Source: Phoronis australis (Eukaryota; Phoronida; Phoronidae). From it: a stretch of DNA of 64,000 nt. The stretch is taken from positions 1,032,492 through 1,096,491 of the forward strand of contig NMRA01000003.1 of the NCBI GenBank assembly GCA_002633005.1, in the 5' to 3' direction. Below the pieces are notes generated by a model, which worked only from the letters and a program-made list of their open reading frames with translations, had not been told where the DNA came from and did not search any database. Below are positions 19,101 through 49,396 of this stretch, piece by piece. Within the stretch, counting starts at the first letter, position 1, and the number at the start of each line of letters is the position of its first letter. Made by a program: the position numbers and the translations under genes.

Positions 19101-22100
19101 TAAGCTTGTGCAATAGGAATACTTTTTGTTGTAAAATTTAACTGAAATAAACGTATTTAAATCCATTTAAAAGAAAAAAAATCCCATACATTGCAATACA
19201 ATAAGTTATAAGATTATTTCAAATTTTACTCAATGACGTCAAATACACCAAACAAAATAGCTTTGATATTTAGTATGTTAAAAGACAAAAGCCAGCAGCC
19301 AATGGATTGCCAATAAAGTTATGTCCCTCGACAAGAACTGGATTATGTCATCAGCTGACTGTTTTCAAAAAGAACGGAGACCCGAATCCACATTTTAGTA
19401 TGGTGTCCATTGAAAATTAACAGGAAAACATAAATATGCCTTTCTCCACCAACCAACATCTAGACTGGGTTTGTTTAGCAACAACTCCAACAGAAGACTC
19501 AAGAGTCAGCCTTTTAATTTCTTTTTTGAAAAATATTTTATATAAAAGCCGCATGCATTTGTTACACCATACCAGGTCAAAAAGTGGTTTTCTGACATTG
19601 GGATGAATAATTTCAAAAGCATGGTGTGTAATATCTTTCCAATAGAGAGTTCTTGATAAGGTCCTACAGATTACACTGTTTCCATATGACAACACCGATG
19701 CACTATGCCAGGATGTTCAGACAGATATAACAGATCTAAGTTTATACTGTTTCCACATGACAATACCGATGCACTATGCCAGGATGTTCAGACAGATATA
19801 ACAGATCTAAGTTTATACTGTTTCCACATGACAATACCGATGCACTATGCCAGGATGTTCAGACAGATATAACAGATCTAAGTTTATACTGTTTCCACAT
19901 GACAATACCGATGCACTATGCCAGGATGTTCAGACAGATATAACAGATCTAAGTTTATACTGTTTCCNTCAATTAGAACAAGAGCAACGCGGAGTGTTGA
20001 AATGCGCCCACGAATGAATCGCAAATGGTATGCTTTTAGGGTTGTTTATTTGTGTCATAGAAATGGCCACTAGATGGCGCAAAAATGTACAATGCATCCG
20101 AAAACGGAACATGTCATTGCTTCTTTAATAGAAAGCTAAACAATAAATTTCATAGAAATCTGTCACGGAACTTCAGAGAAACAAACGAAAACTGAATAAA
20201 ATAAAATTGCCACTAGGGGGCACTCTTTTGATTGGATAAGCCTGAAAGTCGTCATTGTCTGTTGTTAGCTTCATATAAATACACTTACTAATTAAATTTA
20301 ATAAAGATCCTGCAGTGGGTTACTAAACTTAGTAAAGATCCTGCAAACGGTTTAGGAGATATAGCCATAGGTGCAAAAAAACAAAACTGCCACAAGGAGG
20401 CGCCAGAGTAGTCAAAGTCATCGGAAAATCATCGTCAACCGTTCTCTTTATAGTAAGAACATACATACCAATTTTCACAATCATGCTTAAAGCAGTTTGG
20501 TTGACAGAAGGGTGGACGCTAAAAACAGACTCAAAAACAGTAAAAATGGCCACTAGGTGATGCAAACTACGTCGATTCCAACCGAAAACAAGAGGATACC
20601 GCCGTCTCACTAATTGATGCCTATATACTAAATTTTGTGAAAATATGCTGAGGATCTTTGAAGATACAGAGGTAAACGTAAAAAATTAAAATTGCCACAA
20701 GGGGGCACACCGATATTCGGATTCGTCCGAAAGTTGGCTCTTGCCGTCCAATCCATGAAAGGAACGCATGTGCAAAATTTCATGAACATATGTCAATCGG
20801 TTTTGGAGATAGAGCAGCGGACGCCAGACGGATGGACGCCAGACGGACGGATGGACAGACAGGGATGACGGCATAATGTGTCCACATATAAATATGTGGG
20901 CGCATAAAAAGTACATATACATGTGAGAATGAAAAATCAGTCTTCTGTTACAAAACGAGTGAGGTTAGTGACTGTAGCAATTACAGGGTTCCATCTATTC
21001 TCCAATTGTTGGCTTTTCATAGTTTTAAAGTTAAGTACAATAAAAGTCTAATTGAAAAGTTCCCTCCAAAGCAAGTTAAGAGATTACCAAGAGGAGAATT
21101 AGTCTTCTACAGTTCACATCAGGACTTGGATAGTTGGAATTACTAATGATGAAAAAGAGAAAAACTTTCCAGGTGACACATCATTGCACAAATAAATAAG
21201 CTTGTGCAATAGGAATACATTTGTTGTAAAATTTAACTGAAATAAACGTATTTAATTCCATTTAAAAGAAAAAAAAATCCCATACATTGCAATACAATAA
21301 GTTATAAGATTATTTCAAATTTTACTCAATGACGTCAAATACACCAAACAAAATAGCTTTGATATTTAGTATGTTAAAAGACAAAAGCCAGCTGCCAATG
21401 GATTGCCAATAAAGTTATGTCCCTTGACAAGAACTGGATTATGTCATCAGCTGACTGTTTTCAAAAAGAACGGAGACCCGAATCCACATTTTAGTTTGGT
21501 GTCCATTGAAAATTAACAGGAAAACATAGGTAAATATGCCTTTCTCCACCAACCAACATCTAGACTGGGTTTGTTTAGCAGCAACTCCAACAGAAGACTC
21601 AAGAGTCAGCCTTTTAATTTCTTTTTTGAAAAGTATTTTATATAAAAGCCGCATGCATTTGTTACACCATGCCAGGTCAAAAAGTGGTTTTCTGACATTG
21701 GGATGAATAATTTCAAAAGCATGGTGTGTAATATCTTTCCAATAGCAGAGAGTTCTTGATAAGGTCCTACAGATTACACTGTTTCCACATGACAATACCT
21801 ATGCATCATGCCAAGATGTTCAGACAGATATAACAGATCTAAGTTTATACTGTTTCCACATGACAATACCTATGTATCATGCCAAGATGTTCAGACAGAT
21901 ATAACAGATCCAAGTTTATACGGTTTCCACATGACAATACCTATGTATCATGCCAGGATGTTGAGACAGATATAACAGATCTAAGTTTATACTGTTTCCA
22001 CATGACAATACTCACGCATTTGATAAACAGACTCTTAATACTTCGCTTTGCTTTCGACACACGAAAGGAAGTGAAAGTGTTCTGCCTCTGGCACAGTCAG

Positions 22101-24491
22101 CAAACTCTACAATAACCAAAATAACATTATACTATGTAACACATTTTTGGTCAAGAAAAAATTGAGCAGTTTTGAAAGAGCAATTATGAAAATTTTCACC
22201 AACTAAAATTGGTGAATTGTGTTTAACTGGGAATGTGGTATTATATTTACATCACAGTTGACTTAAAATTTTTAATATCAGTTTATACACTTGAAACACA
22301 TAAGGTGGGAACACTGCAGAGGTTCCCACAGTAGACCATTAATAGGGTACACTTTCTACAAAACAGAATCACACATTAAAACACTTCTCAGTAACAGAGT
22401 TAGCCACACAGGTACAAGTAATAATCTGATAAAACAAGCCCGCATCTTGAGAACCAGTTTTCTCCACTGAATAACAGGACTGAAACTAGTTCTCAAAATA
22501 CAGACACATTATACCCAACCATTGCTACCAGCTGTAAACAGGAATGGCTTTTACCCTTACTTCTTTGTCACATTTCTAAATAACAGAATCCTACATTCAA
22601 ACACTTCTCATTAGCACTAAAGACAGGTGAACATGGGAATGAGATTGTAACTCACCTTTCACTTCTTGGGCACATTTTTCATGTTTTGCTCTCTCTTTCA
22701 TCTTCTGTGGAATCATTACTTCTGTCTCAACTTTTCTGAGTGACATGTCGTCAGGGTCACCTACAACAGAACACAAAACATGTTGACTGCAAGCATTCAC
22801 TAATACCTTGTGTTATGCTCCTCCCCCCATGGTATAAGTGGTGTCTACACCATTACTAGTATACATGTTTCAGTTGAACAGGTTGTCAAGTATGAAAACA
22901 CTTTTAAAATTAATTCATTCTTCTTAACTTGGGCTAACGACGGCACTGACTGGGGTTCAATGATTTTATACAATTCTATACAAACTTGAAAGAAATAAAA
23001 ATTCAAAAACTAAAATTGTACATTTCATTTCTTGGCTATCAAGCTTATCATATTTTCCATTGATAAAGCACGACCGTAGAATCCTTCCAACAAATTCTTG
23101 ACTGTTTAAAATTAAAAGTATGCTGATTTGATTCCTTCTGTTATTTGTAACTTGCTGCTAGCAAAAGTAAATTCCAAGCTCTACCCATTCACTACAGATA
23201 AATACTTTTTGGACTCCCTTTTTAAAAAGAAAACAAGGTACTCAATTAGTTTTTAGATACATGTTAAGGAATATTATATTTACATTACAAAAGTTAAAAA
23301 AAAATTAAATTTGAATGTCTTCACAGAATCTTTGAAACAATTTTTTAAGGAACAGAGAAAAACACAAAAACAAAATTGCCTCTAGTGTTCGGTTAGGCGG
23401 TAGTCGGATCCGTCCAAAAATTCTCTCATGCCATCCCATGTATAAAAGTATATCAAAATTTCAGGGGTTTTGGAGATACAGCAGCAGACACCAGACAGAT
23501 GGACAAGGGTGCACTCATTGACATATGAATATGTGGGCGGATAAAAAGGCATCCTTCCTTGAGTAACTTAATGTCATTACCAGCAGTTCTGTAAATGTTA
23601 TTCCGTTATTTGAGGAGTGGTAATACGTGTCCTGTTGAAAATGGTTTAAATGGCTATACTAGGTGCAGTAGTCCTAAATCAGACTAAAATAACTGAATAT
23701 TCAGTAAAGCAATCAGGTGAATTTTTTGGTTCAGTGTAAAGAATCTTTAATTATAAACCCCACGGTCACCAAGTTTCTCCTTTACTGTAAATTGTGTCAA
23801 ATAATCTGAGGAACGGTTAAATCAGTTATTGTTTTGCAAAAAAGATCGCCATAAGTAGAAAAAAGGTTGATAAAAATTAAACTTTATTTTATTACCATGT
23901 AATTTGATGTAGTGTAGTGTAAATTTTATCAATGTGAACGTGATTATTTGAGTGAAATTGTCAAGTTTCCTTATGTATTCCAAGTTCTTGCAAACGCAAT
24001 CTTGTTTTGTCTTGTAAATCCCTGAGGTTATTTGGTGCAGATCTAGGCAGTAAAAGTCTCTATCAAGTATATGAGGCATCGGTGTTAGACTGCATGTACA
24101 AACTACATGAATATATCCAGGTAAGTCATGATTATAGTACTTCGAAGCACATTGCATAAAGCGATGAGCATTGCCCACGAAAAGTGTCAAAATCAAAACT
24201 GTGACATGAACTATTAGCAGCCAGGCAAGAAGTATAGGTCTGACCATAGATTATAGACATAGTCATAGTCAACTGTCAATGGTCCGGCTGACTTGAGATT
24301 AAGTTGTAGGATTCCAAGTTCACGCACAGCAGCGGTACCTTCTCTAGTCAGAATTGATACAAAAGAGTAAGTATCTCATCTTTTTAAGCTAACCCTGTTA
24401 ATTTACCTAGTCCCAAAGGACCTCCCGACAAGCCCTCTTTTAGCACAGTATAATTCGGGTGCGACGGATTTTTCTCTTCTTCAGTCGGCAT
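16109..24491 (-). CDS. CMC1: CMC1, twin CX9C mitochondrial COX assembly protein
   Basis: Small intermembrane-space protein of cytochrome c oxidase assembly, with a twin CX9C helical hairpin (family knowledge). Four coding exons: 24491-24407 (28 residues plus one base, ending LSGGPLGL), 22760-22656 (DPDDMSLRKVETEVMIPQKM onward), 22106-22016 (FADCARGRTLSLPFVCRK onward) and 16223-16109 (YEDPEFREQCTKEYL onward, TAG stop). All borders are GT/AG and the phases match (1, 1, 2), giving 131 residues. The CX9C pairs are C58-C68 and C80-C90. Vertebrate CMC1 has Cys-Cys at the second position; here it is Cys-Ala. The N-terminus is about 25 residues longer than the human protein. The last intron is nearly 6 kb and holds a duplicated repeat block. 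The exon 3 donor touches a 71-bp minisatellite. The coding sequence looks intact. Confidence 0.92.
16846..17040 (+). repeat. 39-bp minisatellite, five copies
   Basis: Unit holds CAATTGCTGAGGTATACAG and AACAACAAACATTACA. The 39-base period is a multiple of three, so it stays open in frames on both strands. These are not genes. Confidence 0.9.
17052..18822 (+). repeat. Dispersed modular repeat, longest copy
   Basis: Starts AACAAGAGCAACGCGGAGTG and ends GTGGGCGCATAAAAAG. It carries about four tandem modules, each with a GCCACTAGG core and an AAAGATCCTGC box. It directly follows a 39-bp minisatellite and lies in CMC1 intron 3. Together with its right flank it forms one unit of a tandem duplication. 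Confidence 0.85.
19690..19967 (+). repeat. 71-bp minisatellite, copy A
   Basis: About four units with GACAATACCGATGCACTATG and AGATATAACAGATCTAAG, period 71. It ends at a single N (19968) where unit B of the segmental duplication begins. Confidence 0.88.
19977..20910 (+). repeat. Dispersed modular repeat, duplicated and internally deleted copy
   Basis: Nearly identical in both ends and right flank to the copy at 17052-18822, but about 0.8 kb of internal modules are missing. The join lies near 20321, between two AAAGATCCTGC boxes. Confidence 0.85.
21785..22015 (+). repeat. 71-bp minisatellite, copy B, touching CMC1 exon 3
   Basis: About three and a third units (21788, 21859, 21930, 22001). 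The last unit runs into the CMC1 exon 3 donor. Read on the minus strand, the intron starts GTGAGTATTGTCATGTGG, and the unit start GGTATTGTCATGTGG is a close copy of it. Confidence 0.85.
22440..22505. repeat. Short palindromic element, diverged copy
   Basis: Contains TCTTGAGAACCAGTTTTCTC, CACTGAATAACAGG and AACTAGTTCTCAAAAT. It lies in CMC1 intron 2, between exons 2 and 3. Confidence 0.45.
23350..23547 (+). repeat. Dispersed modular repeat, short fragment
   Basis: Only the last module and the end hairpin remain (GTAGTCGGATCCGTCC, then ATATGTGGGCGGATAAAAA). It lies in CMC1 intron 1. Confidence 0.65.
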
Positions 24492-24943
24492 GTTCTGTTC
24501 TGGTGTTTTCTGTTGACATCAGCCGCTTACAAACATCTACAATTTGACACAGATAGACATTGTACAGATAATACTTATACCATAGTATTTTAGATTGTCT
24601 TGTTAAAGGGAAATATGATCTATTTAAATACCATCAGGTTAATAAAGCATTAAATAACGAAAAATGCACTCGATATTATTATTGTTGGAGCGTCATTTCT
24701 CCCACAATGCAACTATTGCGGAAGTAAATCCCAGAAACAGTAGAAGTAAGAAGCCGGTAAATAACGTAGTTTGTATGGTTATATTCCATCTACACTGTTG
24801 TTTTGTCTCACGATCTGTCACATTTTAGTGCGTTATTAATTTACCGACGCACTTTTGTGTGGAACAAGCTAAAACTGCTCAAATCAATGCTAATCTTCTC
24901 ACATTTGTCTGACTAATTTGCTTTGTCATGGCTGCTTCAAGTC

Positions 24944-25615
24944 ACAGGCGTCCTCAGCTATCCTATATATACTACAAGGTATGACACTCCGGACTAGAAA
25001 TTCCACGGGTGCTTCACTTCAGCCGTCCATAGCAAACTCAAAACTCTATAAATTTACATAAAACAGGGGTTCAGCAAACCAGGAGGAAATTTTCTTTCTG
25101 CCAATACCATTTACAGTGTCCTGCTCCACCAAGTTTGTAACAAATTCGCGGTCAAAGCACAAAAATGTTCTGAAAAAATCGCTGCACAGTAGCAATATGC
25201 TTCACGCAGTCAAGGTCAAGTATGGCACGGAATAATCCGATGAGTTATGAATCGACGGCAATTGCCGGTTCACCACAGAAGGTTACAAAGTGGTCTGGCT
25301 AAGTGGAGTTATTAATGTCGTGACCCTCCGTGACAAACCAGCAATTTCCGTGTAGCATATTGCTGGTGTGCAGTGACTTTGGGAAGATTTTTGTGCTTTG
25401 ACCACGAATTTGTTGCGAACTCCGTGGAGCTGGTATTGGGAGAAAGAACAATTCCTCATGGTTTGTTAAACCTCTGTTTTTTGAAAATTTATTGAGTTTT
25501 GTGTTTGCTATGAACAGCTGAAGTGAAGCACCCGTGAAATTTCTAGTCCTGAGTGCCATACCCTGTTGTATATTATATAGTGTGTTGGGCACGATCAGAA
25601 GCTGAGGACGCCTGT
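24944..25615. mobile_element. Inverted-repeat element between CMC1 and PSMD14
   Basis: Arms 24944 to about 25205 and about 25345-25615 are inverted copies: ACAGGCGTCCTCAGCT against AGCTGAGGACGCCTGT at the outer ends, and GCTTCACTTCAGC against GCTGAAGTGAAGC inside. The centre of about 140 bases is unique. It sits in the divergent intergenic region. It may be a foldback transposon or an inverted duplication. Confidence 0.75.
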
Positions 25616-26651
25616 GCTTCAAGTTGGTGCTTGTTTGCCACCTCGCTGGTTCCCTGTGTGCCCGGTGGGGCGGTAGCCGCGCCAGCACACATTTATAACT
25701 TAATTTTCCTCGAGAATTGTTTTATAGTGGCGTTTCTGATTGGCTAGTCGAATTCTCAGCAGACAGCGCTTTATGCAAACTGGTATGACTGATGGACTGA
25801 AGTGTAAATGTGGTCTGTTGTACAGACAAATCGGTGCTTAAAATTTATGTTTAGGAAATGTGAAGTCTAGAAATTGTGATTGCGTCTTTTCGTAATGCAT
25901 CTTTTTACTGTCAATGACTTTTGTTTACGATAGTGTCCTGTATGAATAACACACCAGTTAAATCGGCCACAGATATGTTTATTGTACATGTATGTGCTTT
26001 AAGCACGCGGCTATTAATTATCACTGCTGAAACGAAATAGTTGTTGCGACGCCACTTGCATGACTAGGCTAAAAATCGTTCACAGTCCACCATTTTTTCA
26101 CGGTGTTGTAGAGCTAACCAATGACTGGCGAGGTTATATCGACCAATGCTAAAGCACGTGCCACTGCGTAATACCTGCGTGCTGGCTGGACTAAGCTTGC
26201 AGGGAACCAGCGAGGTTTGCCACAGCAGTAGGCTCTTTCGGTACAATATTCGTCAGTACAATTTTGGAATCGCTATGATCACCATGGCGAGAGGATTCAG
26301 AAAATAGTAATATCAAGTATGTACGTTAATGGAGTCGGATTGTAAACAATAACCCGTCTTCGTATTCATGCGTAAAGACAAGATTGTGCAACCAATTTCC
26401 GGGAAAACCACATTTTTGGAACTGTTTTAGCAGTCATCTCAAACTTTAAGGTGAATGTAACTTGTATTGTTATGGAAGTTCTCTATATTTTTTCTTGGTT
26501 CAACCAGGTATGGAACAAGTAGCCCCTGAACCTGAGTCAAGAGTGCTGTCTATTTGGCTAACAGATTGACAAATAACTTAGAAGGGCTTACTTTATTGTG
26601 TTGTAAACGTGGTGAATCATATGAGTCTTAATTACTTGTTAGCTGGTAATT

Positions 26652-26750
26652 AGTTGCCTATTAACCGAATGGTTAGAACGCTCACTGGTTTTATCAGGGT
26701 CATTGGTTCAATTCCCGAGTCGGGTAATCTCGGGAATTGCTACAATTGGC
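26652..26750 (+). repeat. tRNA-derived SINE head
   Basis: CGAATGGTTAGAACGCTCAC (A-box-like) and GGTTCAATTCCCG (B box) are spaced as in a tRNA; the stems are imperfect. Confidence 0.6.
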
Positions 26751-26904
26751 ATAGTTGGCAAATGTATGCTATCCTTATGAAGCACTGCCAACTTCAGTGG
26801 AATAGGTGCAACTCTTGGCTCTTGGCAACTCTCCTTCCACACACTTCTTGAAACGCTTGCATACGTCTCATGATTCTGTTGGACACCAATGTTGAAAATT
26901 CCAC

Positions 26905-26990
26905 CTGTCAACAGCCAGTATCGAACCCGGGGCAATGCTGTGGGTGTCGATCATCAAAACCAATTGGAAATACCTATTGGGAAGCGATTT
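26905..26990 (-). repeat. SINE-like repeat, family S
   Basis: The minus strand carries GGGTTCGATACTGGCTGTTG, a B-box-like motif shared with related copies at 27.3 and 6.7 kb. Confidence 0.5.
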
Positions 26991-27254
26991 ACTGAGGCTT
27001 TATAGTATGACACAACCAGAAGTCACATGATGCGATACTTCTTTCTCTTCCGGGAAGTAGGCATGTTGCATTACTACATATCTCAGCAACACTCCTAGCG
27101 TCCTGAAATTTGCCCTCAACGACACTCACCATATCCTGGAATTTGTCTTCAATGACGTTCTCCATGTATTCTGGATCTAACAACACCAGGGTGGCACCCA
27201 CACATTCCGCCACTTGGAAGCCTTACATATAACTCAGGGTTTTGTGGGTCTTGC

Positions 27255-27375
27255 CACTGTTGGATGCCACTGTTCACAGCCGGTATTGAACTCGGAACTG
27301 CTGGCATGCGAATCAAGCGTTCGAATCGATCAGCAAATCAGCAGTTTCCCTTGAGCAAATGATTTAGAAGTGCTG
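27255..27375 (-). repeat. SINE-like repeat, family S
   Basis: The minus strand has GAGTTCAATACCGGCTGTG (B-box-like) preceded by CTTGATTCGCATGCC and GATCGATTCGAACGC; these blocks recur near 6.7 and 7.3 kb. Confidence 0.55.
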
Positions 27376-27651
27376 TATGGCACGCCACCATTGGAACAAG
27401 TGGATACTTATTGATGTCTTGGGAATCGTACCGTTGTATTTTCCCATTCATTCAAAATACATCTTTAATCTTTGACTATGTACACCTAAAAATATTTTCG
27501 CACTTGATCCAAAGACCAACTTAGAAACTTAGGGTCAATCAACCAATCTTGAGTTTAGTGCGATCCACATGTGATATCTTGGAATGATTTTATCAGTATA
27601 ACATCTTGTGTCTTAACATTTTCACTTCCTGTTTGTATTGTAGATTTTGTC

Positions 27652-46984
<19,333 letters not shown>

Positions 46985-47129
46985 GCACATCCCTGCTGAG
47001 GGCCCATTACTGGATGCCGCGGGGAGTTACTACATGCATACACAGTCCTCCCTGGGAGCCATTAGTGCTTGTAACCTATTATGCATTGTATTTTGTACAA
47101 TTTGTTGTGAACATAAACAACCTCTAGTT

Positions 47130-47135
47130 AATAAA
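47130..47135 (+). terminator. Polyadenylation signal AATAAA of PSMD14
   Basis: A canonical AATAAA lies about 146 bases after the PSMD14 stop, in an AT-rich 3' UTR, followed by a GT-rich stretch (TATGTTTTCCATGTG). Position and sense fit the PSMD14 transcript end. Confidence 0.6.
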
Positions 47136-47334
47136 TATGTTTTCCATGTGCGACAGTTTTAATTTCAAATCTTCTGTTCTTTAAAGCCTTCAGTGAACAG
47201 ATTTTTGTTTTGATTCATTGGGCAACCCAGGTAGTCCCATAAATACTTATAACATTAATCACACAAACATAACCTTTTCGTGCCATAATGCATTACTGCC
47301 AGAACAGTACGACAGTACAAAAGTCAGAGGTACC

Positions 47335-47640
47335 ATATAATCATACACAAGCATTGCATCTTATGCACGAACCACCTATAAATCATGCATGCCAACCCAT
47401 GAATCTTGCATACGAACCCAAAAATTGTGCGCATGAACCACAAAGATCACACTTGCGAACACAAATACACATGAGCATCCGAACTATACCCACAAATCAC
47501 CAAACGAAAGTGTTAGTGCATGTGATTCGATGCTCGTGTGTATGGTTTGTGTTCATATGCATGATTCATGGGTTCGTATCAAGGTTTGTAGGTGGTTGGT
47601 GCAAAAGATGTGTTGCTCGTGCGTACGATTCTATGGTAAC
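47335..47640. repeat. Imperfect foldback with CGAACC/CATGCAT motifs
   Basis: The left half (ACCATATAATCATACACAAG, GCACGAACCACCTATAAATC, CCCATGAATCTTGCATACG) is matched by the inverse of the right half around a centre near 47490. It lies just past the PSMD14 3' end. Open frames across it are not genes. Confidence 0.65.
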
Positions 47641-48164
47641 CCTGAAAGTAGTTGCAGTGAACGTCTGAAGAGAACACCATATAAGGATTCTTGCAATGAA
47701 TGATGTAGATGGATGTAAACCAGTAACCATAACCATTCATTACTTTTCACAGTTCACAACTTCAATGTGGTCTGTGTGATGCACAAAACCTTGTAACAGC
47801 CAAATTCACATGACAATCACAGTTACCATTCAAGGAAGGCTGTGTAGTCACATCATCTCACTGTTTAAAAAGTGCTTACAATCCAATGCTGAAGGCACGT
47901 CTGTTGATTGTGAAGACTCAATTTCAAATAAGTGTCATGTTGGCAATTTTGTTGGTCTTGGGCACACAGATAAAAATGGTGTTCTATGAAAACACTTACA
48001 GGCACATCGCATGTTCCATAATTCTAATTAGAAGCCAAGATTAAGTGTTAATCTTGAGAAATGTGGACATTAAGGACAAACTGTGCTCAAGTTGACACAT
48101 TGTATGCTACTAAATCAGCAGGCAGTAGATATTTGAAAACCAGTATTAATTACAGTTTTAAAAG

Positions 48165-48170
48165 TTTATT
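48165..48170 (-). terminator. Candidate STAM polyadenylation signal
   Basis: TTTATT on the plus strand reads AATAAA on the minus strand, about 1.2 kb after the STAM stop. It would give a long 3' UTR (49396-48150). Other weaker signals occur closer to the stop, such as the one near 49370, so the true end is uncertain. Confidence 0.3.
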
Positions 48171-49396
48171 GTTTCATTTACATAATTACAAATCACGTGG
48201 TACATTACACGTTTCAAATGTCTGTATATATAGTCTTTACAACAGCATCTTTACTGCTTACATGTCTCAGTATGTCAACAAACTAACACAACACCCAGTG
48301 ATCAAGTTACATCACATTGACATCACTAGTTGTAGAACCAGATAATACTAAGTACATCACCCAGCCACCATTGCACAAATTAAAAATGAAGTATTTTCTG
48401 GGACCATCTACTAACTGCATTTTATGCATACCATAAAAGCCGCCATGAACCCTCTTTTTGACAGATAACTTCGATTTAGGCCACTCACTGTTAAAGTCAT
48501 TTCTAGAACTGGAAAGAACTGGTTGTCTGCTATTGCTCGACTCCATGGTCAGCCACAGAATGTCTGGATGAGTACACAAATTTCTTTAGCCTGGTCTCGA
48601 AAGCAATTATGAGCCGTAAGTACTTCCAAGCTCAAAAATCACATCTAATCTAAGTAATGAATGACAGAAACTATGTTATGGTCAAGTAAAGATTTTTGAC
48701 AAAAGGCGAGTTCATAACAATGGGTACTGATAGTCACACCTTGTATATCCAGAATTCACGTCAACCAGAGAGTTCTGACTCATTCATCAGTACAAACTAT
48801 ACATGGTCTGTGATTAGCTACAATTGTTTGGTAATTATTTTGGAAATTGTTCAACATGTAAATGTTGGCAACAATCTCTCAAGTGCCCGCCATTTTAACC
48901 CTAGTGAGTATAGAAAACAGTCAAACTGTTTAAAATTTAGAAGCCTACGACAAATAGTACATTTGCACGCACCATATACTCTATATGAATAGTTCCACAT
49001 CCAAGTATTGGACTACAGACATTGTATTTATCACATATGTAACATACAACTATATGATCACCTATAAATTAAAATGTACAACAAACAATCTTGTCATAAT
49101 GATAACTGATAGTCACCAAAATCAACACTGTAACAGTTCCCAGTAGTTGTCGATGGCTCCAAATTGTGTAAAGATTCCTATGAAGGCTAAGACAAGTGGT
49201 CAGTCTTTCATCAATTAGCAATCATAAATTAGCCTCTACATGTTTCACCGAGTCACACAGATGGTGTCCGTCACCATAACAACTGACAGGCCTTGAAGGT
49301 AGCAATCACTGTCTTGAATTATGGCCGCTTCATCACAGATATCCATGCACACAGGTCATGCTCATTATCAATAAATAATCTTAAACCCTGCAGTGA

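Larger units (their letters stand above)
17052..21800 (+). repeat. Tandem segmental duplication in CMC1 intron 3
   Basis: Unit A (17052 to about 19740) and unit B (19977 to about 21800) share the modular repeat, about 870 bases of unique flank (for example TCCTCCAATTGTTGGC near 18912 and its match near 21000) and the start of the same 71-bp minisatellite. Differences are few, so the event is recent. A single N at 19968 marks the joint. Confidence 0.85.
24492..27643. other. Divergent intergenic stretch, CMC1 / PSMD14
   Basis: Contains the inverted-repeat element, a region near 26.1-26.3 kb with two CCAAT boxes (TAACCAATGAC, GACCAATGC) and a CACGTG, and SINE-like repeats. The PSMD14 first exon is probably here, since the exon holding its ATG starts with an acceptor at 27643, but I could not fix its position. 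Confidence 0.5.

Noticed and set aside
23822-24247. Minus-strand open frame of 141 codons with a hydrophobic start and several cysteines, resembling a secreted protein
   Set aside because: It lies wholly in CMC1 intron 1 on the same strand, has an AT-rich low-complexity C-terminal half, and I recognise no family. Kept out as probable chance.
48061-48992. Frames of 90-98 codons between PSMD14 and STAM
   Set aside because: Likely STAM 3' UTR and intergenic sequence; no domain recognised and the frames overlap on both strands.
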